A stretch of DNA of 20,800 nt from contig JAMOUT010000099.1 of NCBI GenBank assembly GCA_027061995.1, positions 1-20,800 of the forward strand, in the 5' to 3' direction. This stretch comes from Candidatus Aminicenantota bacterium. Lineage in GTDB: Bacteria; Acidobacteriota; Aminicenantia; JAMOAD01. The translations under genes were made by a program, and so were the position numbers. This document shows, piece after piece, positions 1-7,042 of the stretch; positions within the stretch are counted from its first letter, which is position 1; every line of letters starts with the position of its first letter. The notes beneath the pieces are model-generated. The model ran no database searches. It was not told where the DNA came from and saw only the letters and a list, made by a program, of their open reading frames with translations.

Positions 1-2
1 TG

Positions 3-302
3 GTTGTTGATTTCGGAGATTTAAAAAAACTGATTATAGATTTTCTTGATCATAAAATTATCCTTTACAAGAATGACCCTATACTCAAACAATTAAAAGA
101 GGCAAAACAAAGGGTGGTTGCTCTCGATAGAAATCCCACAGCAGAGAATATTGCAAAATTGATTGCATCAAGAGTAATACAAAATTTTACAGTCCGATTT
201 GTCGAGGTTGAGGTTTTTGAAACAGCAACTCAAAGCGGTTTTTGCAGAATGGATAAAAACTCTTTTGAGAAAATTGAGTTTGAAGAGATCACAGAAAATT
301 AG
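3..302 (+). CDS. queD: 6-carboxy-5,6,7,8-tetrahydropterin synthase QueD, C-terminal part (5' end outside window)
   Basis: The reading frame is open from the left edge to a TAG at 300-302, giving 99 residues with no start in the window. QueD converts 7,8-dihydroneopterin triphosphate to 6-carboxytetrahydropterin, the first committed step of 7-deazaguanine (queuosine) synthesis after GTP cyclohydrolase. Family motifs visible are VVDFGDLK near the fragment start, the LDHK segment carrying the conserved Asp-His pair, NPTAENIA, and the late VEVFET strand. The zinc-binding histidines and the catalytic cysteine would lie upstream of the window. The stop codon directly abuts the queE ATG, as expected of a queuosine operon. 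The assignment rests on these motifs plus the queE neighbour; the only open question is the missing N-terminus. Confidence 0.88.
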   Translation, partial: VVDFGDLKKLIIDFLDHKIILYKNDPILKQLKEAKQRVVALDRNPTAENIAKLIASRVIQNFTVRFVEVEVFETATQSGFCRMDKNSFEKIEFEEITEN

Positions 303-980
303 ATGGAATCACTCATCTATCACTCGATTTTTACATCAATTCAAGGCGAGGGAATCTTTACGGGAAAACTCTCCCTTTTTTTGAGATTATCGGGATGCAA
401 TCTTAATTGTTCTTTCTGTGATACAAAATATGCCGTTGAAATACAATATTTTAAAGATTGGGAAAAACAACCGATTGATGAAATTATTAAAAAAATAACC
501 AAATTATCCGATAACAAAATTAAAAATCTGATAATAACGGGGGGAGAACCCCTTCTTCAAATAGAGGGGATTAAATCCCTTATATCAATCCTTAAAAACA
601 TTTTTACAACCATTGAGATAGAAACAAACGGGACAATCTCGGGCAAATTATTATTTGAAAACTCCGTCCATTTCAATGTATCCGTTAAACTTTCAAACAG
701 CGGGGAGAAAAAAGATAAAAGAGTTATTCCGAAAATAATAGATGAATTTAATGATTATGAAAGGACAATTTTCAAATTTGTTGTTAAAGATGAAAAAGAT
801 GTTAATGAGGTTATAAAATTACAATCGGAATTCAATATTAAACATAATAAAATATATCTAATGCCAATGGCGGAAACAAAACCCGAACTTGAAAAAACAG
901 CGAACAATATCCTCAAACTTGCATTATCCAACAGATTTAATTTTTCAGACAGACTTCAATTAAGATATGATATTAAGTAA
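303..980 (+). CDS. queE: 7-carboxy-7-deazaguanine synthase QueE (radical SAM)
   Basis: A 225-residue radical SAM enzyme that rearranges 6-carboxytetrahydropterin to 7-carboxy-7-deazaguanine, the step after QueD. The N-terminus has the QueE signature SIQGEG (about residues 12-17), which precedes the cluster-binding motif with Cys32, Cys36 and Cys39 (C-x3-C-x2-C, with CDTKYA following). The SAM-binding GGEPLLQ segment lies near residue 80 and ETNG follows near residue 108. Length fits the compact QueE subfamily. The ATG starts immediately after the queD stop with no spacer, so the two are almost certainly translated from one mRNA. A short AT-rich spacer with a promoter separates it from gltX. 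Confidence 0.93.
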   Translation: MESLIYHSIFTSIQGEGIFTGKLSLFLRLSGCNLNCSFCDTKYAVEIQYFKDWEKQPIDEIIKKITKLSDNKIKNLIITGGEPLLQIEGIKSLISILKNIFTTIEIETNGTISGKLLFENSVHFNVSVKLSNSGEKKDKRVIPKIIDEFNDYERTIFKFVVKDEKDVNEVIKLQSEFNIKHNKIYLMPMAETKPELEKTANNILKLALSNRFNFSDRLQLRYDIK

Positions 981-990
981 ATCATTACAA

Positions 991-1019
991 TTGAAAAAAT
1001 TTCCTAAATATTATATATT
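991..1019 (+). promoter_or_regulatory. Likely sigma70-type promoter of gltX
   Basis: TTGAAA at 991-996, a 17-base spacer, then TATATT at 1014-1019. This sits in the 68-bp spacer between queE and gltX and is followed by AAAGGAGA at 1035-1042, 6 bases before the gltX ATG. The matches to consensus are good, but AT-rich DNA produces such matches by chance. Confidence 0.5.
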
Positions 1020-1048
1020 CTCATTATAAATTTTAAAGGAGATAAATT

Positions 1049-2530
1049 ATGAGATTAAGATTTGCGCCAAGTCCTACGGGTTATATTCATGTGGGAAATG
1101 TTAGAACAGCCCTTTTCAATTTTCTTCACGCAAAAAAACACAATGGGGAATTTATATTAAGGATAGAGGATACTGATATTGAAAGATCCACAAAAGAGTA
1201 TGAAGAGAGCCTGCTTAATTCAATCAAATGGCTCGGACTTTCTTGGAATGAAGGACCTGACATCGGAGGTGAATACGGACCATATCGACAATCGGAGAGA
1301 ATAGATCTCTATAAAAAACATGCTCACCAACTCATGGAAGAGGGAAAAGCTTACTATTGCTTTTGCACTCCCGAAGAACTTGAAATTGAGAGGGAGAAAG
1401 CTAAAAAAGAGGGAAAACCTTATAAATATTCGGGGAAATGCAGAGATATCCCTATGGAAGAAGCGCAAAAGAGGGTTGATAGCGGAGAAAAAGCTGTCAT
1501 AAGATTTAAAATGCCACAGGAAAAAGATTTTAAATATAATGATCTTATAAGAGGAGAGATCTCTTTTGATTTGAATCTTTTCGGAGATTTTGTAATAATC
1601 AGATCAAACGGGCTCCCATCCTATAATTATGCTGTCGTAATAGATGATCATTTTATGAAGATAACAGATATTATCAGAGGGGAAGATCATATATCAAATA
1701 CCCCCAAACAGATAAAATTATATGAAGCTTTCGGATGGACACCTCCTAATTTCGGACACCTGTCAATGGTTCTCGGACCCGACGGCTCACCTCTTTCAAA
1801 GAGGCATGGTGCCACATCTCTTGTTCAATTCGATGAGATGGGTTATCTTCCCGAAGCTCTTTTGAATTATCTTGCAATGCTCGGTTGGGCTCCCCCCGAA
1901 GATAGAGAAATCCTTTCACTTAATGAATTAATCAAACTTTTTGATATAACAAAAGTATCAAAATCGGGAGCGATTTTCGATTATAATAAACTGAATTGGG
2001 TTAACAAAAAACATATTCAAAACCTTTCGGAGGAAGAGATTCTCATCAGAGGGGAAAAATTTTTAAAGGATAAAAAAATAATGGATGGTTTCACCACTCT
2101 CGGAGATAAAGAGAAAGAATGGTTTAAAAAAGCGGTAAAAGCAATTAAAACAAATCTAACAACTCTAACCGATTTACCCGATGAACTTAATATATTTTTT
2201 GAATATAAGACAGATAAAGAAGCTTTTAAAGAATTAAGGGAGGAGAGCGGGAAGAAAGTTCTTAACCTCCTTTACAAAACATTCAAAGAAAAAAAAGAGA
2301 TATCAGTTAAAGATATTTTTGATTTTATTAAAACCGCAAAAAATGAAGGGATAAAAGGGAAAGAACTTTTTCACCCTATGAGAGTTATTTTCACGGGACA
2401 AAGCTCGGGAGTTGAACTTGATAAATTTCTTGAGATAATAGGAAGCGGAGATAATTTATCATTTAAAAGAAAACCTTTATCATTATTTGAAAGGCTTGAA
2501 AAAGCGATTAATATAATTAATAAACAGTAA
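1049..2530 (+). CDS. gltX: Glutamyl-tRNA synthetase
   Basis: A 493-residue class I aminoacyl-tRNA synthetase that charges tRNA with glutamate in the cytosol. The HIGH-type nucleotide-binding motif is PSPTGYIHVGNVRT at residues 7-20 and the KMSKS-type loop is PLSKRHGA at 248-255. A likely zinc site is present in the acceptor-binding insertion: C104-x-C106 and Y127-x3-C131, as in the zinc-containing branch of bacterial GluRS. The C-terminal third is the helical anticodon-binding region, ending with the LEIIG segment usual in the family. Length is normal. Start ATG is well supported by the AAAGGAGA ribosome-binding site at 1035-1042. It ends 41 bp from the convergent dapF-like gene. Whether it is discriminating or also charges tRNA-Gln cannot be told from the sequence by eye. 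Confidence 0.96.
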   Translation: MRLRFAPSPTGYIHVGNVRTALFNFLHAKKHNGEFILRIEDTDIERSTKEYEESLLNSIKWLGLSWNEGPDIGGEYGPYRQSERIDLYKKHAHQLMEEGKAYYCFCTPEELEIEREKAKKEGKPYKYSGKCRDIPMEEAQKRVDSGEKAVIRFKMPQEKDFKYNDLIRGEISFDLNLFGDFVIIRSNGLPSYNYAVVIDDHFMKITDIIRGEDHISNTPKQIKLYEAFGWTPPNFGHLSMVLGPDGSPLSKRHGATSLVQFDEMGYLPEALLNYLAMLGWAPPEDREILSLNELIKLFDITKVSKSGAIFDYNKLNWVNKKHIQNLSEEEILIRGEKFLKDKKIMDGFTTLGDKEKEWFKKAVKAIKTNLTTLTDLPDELNIFFEYKTDKEAFKELREESGKKVLNLLYKTFKEKKEISVKDIFDFIKTAKNEGIKGKELFHPMRVIFTGQSSGVELDKFLEIIGSGDNLSFKRKPLSLFERLEKAINIINKQ

Positions 2531-2571
2531 GCAATTTCTATATTTAATAATGATTTTTATTTTAAACTCTT

Positions 2572-3411
2572 CTAAATAAAAACTTCTCCTTTGAAAACAT
2601 GTGCTGAAACACCATTTAAAAATATTTTATCATCCTGACATTCTATAATAATATCTCCCGCTCTCGTAATCACTCTGACTTTTTCATCAACTAATCTTTT
2701 TAATCGTGCCGCAACAACGGATGCAGTGGAACCGCTTCCCGAAGATAAAGTTTCTCCCGCACCTCTTTCCCAGAATAATATTTCCATGGTTTGTTTATCA
2801 ATCACACGAACAAATTCAACATTTGTTTTATTAGGAAAAAAAGGGTGAGATTCTATCTCTTTCCCTATCTGCTGGAGTTCAAAAGATGACGGAAAATTAT
2901 CAAGGAAAATAACCGTATGCGGATTCCCGACAGAGAGAATACTTGCATTAAAAACCCTTCTATTAATATTCAAAGGATAATCTATTATTTTTTGATACTG
3001 AGTCCCGTCATAAAAGGGGATATCTTCGGAGGAAAATTTGGGTTCTCCCATATCAACCTTTAAATAATATCTGTTTTCCTCCTCTTTGATTAGTTTAACA
3101 ACTCTGTCTCCAGCTTTTGTATCAAAGACAACTTCATTACCGATTTCATCCTTATATTTATCAAAAACATAAGCACCCGCATTAATCAGTCCGTTTCCCG
3201 ATATCTCGGCTTCTGTGCCATCATTATTCCAAATCCTAAAATAAAATGATTTCTCCCCCTTTTTATCTAAAAAAAGAGCTCCGTCCGATCCGACACCAAA
3301 ATGTCTATTGCATATCTTTTCTGTTATCTCCTTTCTTTTTTTATTATCATTATCAAAATTTTCTATAATAATAAAATCATTTCCCGAAGCTTGAAATTTA
3401 TCTATTCTCAT
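2572..3411 (-). CDS. Diaminopimelate epimerase-like protein lacking both catalytic cysteines
   Basis: A 279-residue protein with the complete DapF two-lobe pattern: ASGNDF near the N-terminus, NNDGTEAE before the first active-site loop, VGNPHTVIF in the middle, and ERGAGET before the second loop. DapF proper epimerises LL- to meso-diaminopimelate for lysine and peptidoglycan using a cysteine pair as two acid/base residues. Here the first cysteine (C-GNG) is Ser71 (S-GNG) and the second (C-G-T/S-G) is Ser224 (S-GSG); the Arg usually found after GNG is also missing. Both are unambiguous TCG codons. ATG at 3411 is chosen because it overlaps the htrA stop as TGATG; an in-frame TTG one codon upstream is the less likely alternative. 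The gene is therefore translationally coupled to htrA. It may be a weak or altered epimerase, or a family member with another reaction, so no symbol is given. Confidence 0.8.
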   Translation of the reverse strand: MRIDKFQASGNDFIIIENFDNDNKKRKEITEKICNRHFGVGSDGALFLDKKGEKSFYFRIWNNDGTEAEISGNGLINAGAYVFDKYKDEIGNEVVFDTKAGDRVVKLIKEEENRYYLKVDMGEPKFSSEDIPFYDGTQYQKIIDYPLNINRRVFNASILSVGNPHTVIFLDNFPSSFELQQIGKEIESHPFFPNKTNVEFVRVIDKQTMEILFWERGAGETLSSGSGSTASVVAARLKRLVDEKVRVITRAGDIIIECQDDKIFLNGVSAHVFKGEVFI

Positions 3412-4883
3412 CAATCCAATCTTACACTCCTAATTATTTCATATATATTTCCCTGTCTATCGAATTGTCTTACTTTGAAAATAACGGCTCTTCTCCCTTT
3501 TTTCTTAGCATAAGAAATTAAACTCTTAAATTTTTCAACAGTATTAACCTTGACCCTATTAACTTCCACAATGATATCCCCTCTTTGAAAACCGGCATCA
3601 TCGGCAGGCGAAAACCTTTTAACATTCAGGACGAGCAAACCTCCGTGAACAGGGATACCATAATTATAAGCCACCCTTTTAGTTAAAGCCACCAATTTCA
3701 TACCCAAGTCATTATTCACGCTTGCTTTCTTAGTATCAGTGTCATTAATACTTTTTTTACCAAGTTTACCAACCTTAACTTTCTTTATGAGTCTCTTCCC
3801 GTTTCTAATAATTTCAAGAGTTAGTGTGTTTCCGGGCATAGTAGCACCCACAATAACCTTTAGCTCTGTTTCATTTTTAATCTCTTTACCATTTATCTTG
3901 ACAACAACATCATAAGGTTTAAGTCCCGCTTTATCAGCAGGTCCGCCGGGAACAACCTGAGATATTATCGCTCCTCTGACACTTTTAAGTCCGAGTGCAT
4001 CTTTATCTTCAGGGCTGATTCTTTGAACCATTACTCCAAGCCAACCTCTTATAACTTTTCCATGTAATTTTAATTCTCTGACAATAATTTTGACAAGATT
4101 AGAGGGAATGGAAAACCCTATCCCTACAAATCCTTGATTAGGTGTAATAATAACAGAATTTACACCTATAACCTCTCCGTTGAGATTTACAAGGGGACCA
4201 CCCGAGTTTCCTCTGTTAATTGCCGCATCGGTCTGTATATAATCCGCATAATCGGCTACACTCAGTTGTCTTCCTTTTGCGGAAATAATTCCCGCTGTAA
4301 CGGAAAATTCAGTTCCAAGCGGATTACCGATAGCCATAACCCATTGCCCGACCTGTAATTTTTGAGAATCCCCGAATTTTAAAAACAGGAAATTTTTCCC
4401 TTTAACTTTTAAAAGAGCCAAATCCGTTTTTTCATCCTTTCCTATAAGTTTGGCTCTGTAACTATTACCGTCATATGTAAAAATATCTATCTTTTTCGCA
4501 TCTTTGACAACATGATTATTTGTTACAATATATCCGTCACTGCTTATAAAAAAACCGGATCCGAGTCCCTGAACTTTTTCGGTTCTCGGAACACCGAAAA
4601 ATCTTTTCCAAAAATTATCACCAAAACCAAAATCATCACCAAATCCCATCGCTGGAGAACTGCTGATTTCCATAGTGGAAATAATTTTAACAACCGCAGG
4701 AGTAACATGCTTTGCCGTATTAACAAAACTCGGAGGTGTAGCTTTAGGAAAATTTGCCGCATATACAGGAGGTGGTCCGGAATTATCCGGTCTCGCAGGA
4801 TTATGCACTCCCGAGAAAAAATAAGCTCCAATCAAAAAACCCAGACTTACGGCGACAACAAAATAAAGAATCTTCCTCTTCAT
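3411..4883 (-). CDS. HtrA/DegP-family periplasmic serine protease with two PDZ domains
   Basis: A 490-residue protein that degrades or refolds damaged envelope proteins. Residues 1-25 form a positively charged start followed by a hydrophobic segment (signal peptide or signal anchor); a Pro/Asn-rich linker follows. The trypsin-like domain spans about 55-265 with His124 (TNNHVV), Asp154 (TDLALLKV) and Ser227 (RGNSGGPL) as the intact catalytic triad. PDZ1 lies at about 275-375, with a GLKPYDVVVKING core, and PDZ2 at about 390-475, with GFQRGDIIVEVN. Length and two-PDZ layout match DegP/DegQ/MucD rather than one-PDZ DegS. ATG at 4883 is supported by AAGGAGG upstream and a promoter candidate at 4907-4935. 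It overlaps the dapF-like gene by one base. I cannot tell DegP from DegQ or MucD orthology by eye. Confidence 0.93.
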   Translation of the reverse strand: MKRKILYFVVAVSLGFLIGAYFFSGVHNPARPDNSGPPPVYAANFPKATPPSFVNTAKHVTPAVVKIISTMEISSSPAMGFGDDFGFGDNFWKRFFGVPRTEKVQGLGSGFFISSDGYIVTNNHVVKDAKKIDIFTYDGNSYRAKLIGKDEKTDLALLKVKGKNFLFLKFGDSQKLQVGQWVMAIGNPLGTEFSVTAGIISAKGRQLSVADYADYIQTDAAINRGNSGGPLVNLNGEVIGVNSVIITPNQGFVGIGFSIPSNLVKIIVRELKLHGKVIRGWLGVMVQRISPEDKDALGLKSVRGAIISQVVPGGPADKAGLKPYDVVVKINGKEIKNETELKVIVGATMPGNTLTLEIIRNGKRLIKKVKVGKLGKKSINDTDTKKASVNNDLGMKLVALTKRVAYNYGIPVHGGLLVLNVKRFSPADDAGFQRGDIIVEVNRVKVNTVEKFKSLISYAKKKGRRAVIFKVRQFDRQGNIYEIIRSVRLD

Positions 4884-4906
4884 ACTAACCTCCTTAAATT
4901 TAATAT

Positions 4907-4935
4907 TTTATAGAATACCACAATTCAATTAACAA
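4907..4935 (-). promoter_or_regulatory. Likely sigma70-type promoter of htrA
   Basis: Read on the minus strand: TTGTTA at 4935-4930, a 17-base spacer, then TATAAA at 4912-4907, followed by AAGGAGG and the htrA ATG. An overlapping alternative pair, TTGAAT and TATTCT, also has a 17-base spacer. No extracytoplasmic-stress-type promoter was recognised. Confidence 0.45.
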
Positions 4936-5148
4936 TTCAACTTTTTGAGGAGATAAAACTTTAACTCTAAAATGTATATATCTTCTTGCTAATGGAAATT
5001 TTTACCGACTCAAACTAATGATCTGAGTATCAGTGCTTTTTAAAGATACATTTGGTTTAACAACTTAGCGGTTATTGGTTTTACGAATAGAACCATTTTG
5101 AAAAATTCATCACCCTGTATTCAAAATCCAAAATTATTATAGGTTTTA
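4936..5148. other. Non-coding gap between hpt-like gene and htrA with small inverted repeats
   Basis: This is the main part of the largest gap in the window (4884-5148, 265 bp). No credible coding frame was found. It holds a perfect-spaced hairpin at 5076-5095 and two weaker inverted repeats: ACTCA/TGAGT at about 5010-5030 and GTATC/GATAC at about 5027-5050. Lying downstream of the hpt stop and upstream of the htrA promoter, it is most simply the 3' untranslated region of the amidase-gerMN-murI-hpt operon. A small RNA is possible but not shown. Confidence 0.35.
5076..5095 (+). other. Short hairpin with CGAA loop
   Basis: An 8-bp stem (TGGTTTTA with TAGAACCA, one G-U) closes a CGAA tetraloop. 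On the plus strand it is followed by TTTTG, and on the minus strand (the direction of the flanking genes) it has no T-run. It is therefore not a convincing terminator for the hpt-like gene and its role is unknown. Confidence 0.3.
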
Positions 5149-5658
5149 TTAATCCTCTTTGACTTCCCCGAGATATTGTAAGTTTCTGAATTTTCCCTTA
5201 TAATCCATCCCATAACCAACCCAATATGATGTATCTTCCGAGGAAAATCCGAATGCATCAGGGGTGAAAAACGCCCCCTCTTTTAAAACAAGAGTAGCGG
5301 ATAAAAGTTGAGCCGGATTATTCCTTTTAATTTCACTCATAACTTTTACGATGGTTTCACCCGATTTAATGAGATCATCGGTTACAACAATGACTTTGTT
5401 TTCAATGGCTTCTTTCGGCGGAAAATCAATTATATTTATATTTTTTTTCTCATCTTTCTTAACAACAATATACTCTATCTCAGGATTAAGCCCCATGTCG
5501 GTTATGGCTCTTGCAAGTTCATTAACAAAAAGAATCCCTCCTCTTAAAATCCCGATTAAAGTAATCTCATCAGAGCTGATTTTTTTCTTTAATTCTTCAG
5601 CAATATTTTTAATACTTGTTTTTAATTCCTCTTCCGTAACTATTTTTTCCACTTTCAT
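5149..5658 (-). CDS. hpt: Hypoxanthine phosphoribosyltransferase-like protein with altered PRPP loop
   Basis: A 169-residue type I phosphoribosyltransferase, probably for purine salvage (hypoxanthine/guanine plus PRPP to nucleotide). Family evidence: ILRGGILFV near residue 38 (the LKGG-type loop), VIVVTDDLIKSGET at 89-102 (PRPP-binding loop), LVLK with the purine-contacting lysine, and the HPRT-specific C-terminal YWVGYGMDYKGKFRNL. Two departures are clear. The loop residue that is Asp in EDIIDTG (general base in characterised HPRTs) is Lys98, and the Ser-Tyr of the flexible loop is absent (VVKKDEKKN instead). ATG at 5658 is chosen over GTG at 5667 because the GTG lies inside the AGGTGA ribosome-binding site. 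It starts one base after the murI stop, so it is the last gene of the cell-wall operon. Substrate is uncertain. Confidence 0.75.
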   Translation of the reverse strand: MKVEKIVTEEELKTSIKNIAEELKKKISSDEITLIGILRGGILFVNELARAITDMGLNPEIEYIVVKKDEKKNINIIDFPPKEAIENKVIVVTDDLIKSGETIVKVMSEIKRNNPAQLLSATLVLKEGAFFTPDAFGFSSEDTSYWVGYGMDYKGKFRNLQYLGEVKED

Positions 5659-5659
5659 T

Positions 5660-6463
5660 TTAATCACCTAATTTAATTTTTTCGATAAAATCAATTTTTT
5701 CACCTAAAAATCTTTCGGCTATCTTCTTAAATCTTTGAGGATAGTCCGTTAAATAATAATGATAAAACGGATTTGGATTATTTGCAAGTAGATTAAACTT
5801 TTTTAGATAATTTTTCAGCCATAAAGCAACAGATTCTCCGGAATCTATAAGTTTTACTTTATCTCCCATTGTTTTTTGAATAACATGTTTTATCAGAGGA
5901 TAATGGGTGCATCCCAAAATCAGAGTGTCTATATCTTCTTTACGCATCTGAGAAAGATATATCTCTGCCACATCATATGTTGTTTTTTCATCAGTCCACC
6001 CCTCCTCAATAAGAGGAACAAAGAGCGGGCAAGCTTTTGCAAAAATACGGAATTTTCCGTCTATACTTTTCAGTGCTTTTTGATAAGATTTACTTCTGAT
6101 TGTCGCAGTTGTTCCTATGACTCCTATTTTACCGTTCTTTGTTGAATCTGCGGCTTGCTTGCTTCCCGGCTCAATAACTCCGAAAATCGGGATATCGAAT
6201 TTTTCTTTTAATTTTTTCAGGCTTGTTGCGGAAGATGTATTACAGGCAACAATAATGGCTTTAACTTTTTTCTTTAATAAAAATTTCGTATTATCAAAAG
6301 AAAATCTGACAATTGACTCCGATGATTTTGTCCCGTAGGGAAGTCTTGCAGTATCCCCGAGATAGATGATACTTTCCCCTTTAAGCATTTTCTTCATTGT
6401 TTTAACAACAGTAAGCCCGCCGAGACCCGAATCAAACACCCCTACCGGAAGATCTTTCTTCAT
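5660..6463 (-). CDS. murI: Glutamate racemase
   Basis: A 267-residue cytosolic cofactor-independent racemase making D-glutamate for peptidoglycan precursors. The N-terminal PVGVFDSGLGGLTV holds the conserved Asp11. LGDTARLPYGTKS follows, then the two catalytic cysteines: Cys74 in VACNTSSA and Cys185 in GCTHYPL. All active-site signatures are intact and the length is typical. I chose ATG at 6463 because it overlaps the upstream gene's TGA as ATGA, a common coupled arrangement. GTG at 6478 would add only five residues. The gene sits between a GerMN protein and the hpt-like gene in an operon headed by a cell-wall amidase, which fits a peptidoglycan role. Confidence 0.95.
   Translation of the reverse strand: MKKDLPVGVFDSGLGGLTVVKTMKKMLKGESIIYLGDTARLPYGTKSSESIVRFSFDNTKFLLKKKVKAIIVACNTSSATSLKKLKEKFDIPIFGVIEPGSKQAADSTKNGKIGVIGTTATIRSKSYQKALKSIDGKFRIFAKACPLFVPLIEEGWTDEKTTYDVAEIYLSQMRKEDIDTLILGCTHYPLIKHVIQKTMGDKVKLIDSGESVALWLKNYLKKFNLLANNPNPFYHYYLTDYPQRFKKIAERFLGEKIDFIEKIKLGD
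5664..5669 (-). promoter_or_regulatory. Ribosome-binding site deciding the hpt start
   Basis: AGGTGA lies five bases before the ATG at 5658 and inside the 3' end of murI. It contains the alternative in-frame GTG at 5667, making that GTG an unlikely initiator. Confidence 0.65.
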
Positions 6464-7038
6464 ATCGGTCTTATCCACCTCGCATCCATTCTTAAAGGAC
6501 GAGATATATCTATATGTCCGGCAAGAGTTTCCATCTGTCTTCCGTCCACGATAATTTGCACCCCTTTAATATACGGAAAATTAAAACAGATTGTATCCAC
6601 AATAGAATAAATTGTCAGAATCTCATCAATACTACTTCCAAGTAATTTGGTGAAAATCTCTCTGTTTATATCAACAACTGCAATCTCCTTATTAACAATA
6701 AAAATATTATTTAAACGGATTTTTGATGAAAAGAGATTGATATACTTATTATCCTTTGAATTAGCCCCTTCAAATAACTTAATAACAACCTCTTTTATCT
6801 GATCCTTCATATCACCGAATTTCTCCACTTTCTTCTTCAGGGGAATAAGATAATCACCGTTAACGGATTGATAAAAGAAATCATACTCAACTAACTCGGA
6901 CTTATCGGAGGGAACGATGTTTTTCTTCTTAATCTGTTTTTTCGAATTATTTTTATTTCCGATAATCAAAAACAGTAAAATTGATAATACCAAAACAATT
7001 AAAACTATAAAAATTATTAATCTCTTTTTTTTATCCAT
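6460..7038 (-). CDS. Membrane-anchored GerMN-domain protein
   Basis: A 192-residue protein. Residues 1-30 are a lysine-rich start and one strongly hydrophobic segment, so it is probably anchored in the inner membrane with the rest outside the cytoplasm. A polar lysine-rich linker (about 31-45) leads to one GerMN domain (about 50-190). Its signature is visible as LTIYSIVDTI, VQIIVDG and the closing GHIDISRPL. The domain is named after GerM, a spore germination/sporulation protein of Bacillus, but occurs widely in non-sporulating bacteria; its biochemical function is not established. The gene begins 4 bp after the amidase stop and its TGA overlaps the murI ATG. Amidase-GerMN-murI neighbours point to an envelope or peptidoglycan role. 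No lipobox cysteine is seen. Confidence 0.85.
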   Translation of the reverse strand: MDKKKRLIIFIVLIVLVLSILLFLIIGNKNNSKKQIKKKNIVPSDKSELVEYDFFYQSVNGDYLIPLKKKVEKFGDMKDQIKEVVIKLFEGANSKDNKYINLFSSKIRLNNIFIVNKEIAVVDINREIFTKLLGSSIDEILTIYSIVDTICFNFPYIKGVQIIVDGRQMETLAGHIDISRPLRMDARWIRPI

Positions 7039-7042
7039 TTGC

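Noticed and set aside
4512-4913. 133-codon plus-strand frame opposite htrA
   Set aside because: It overlaps the catalytic domain and signal peptide of an intact HtrA and shows no family features.
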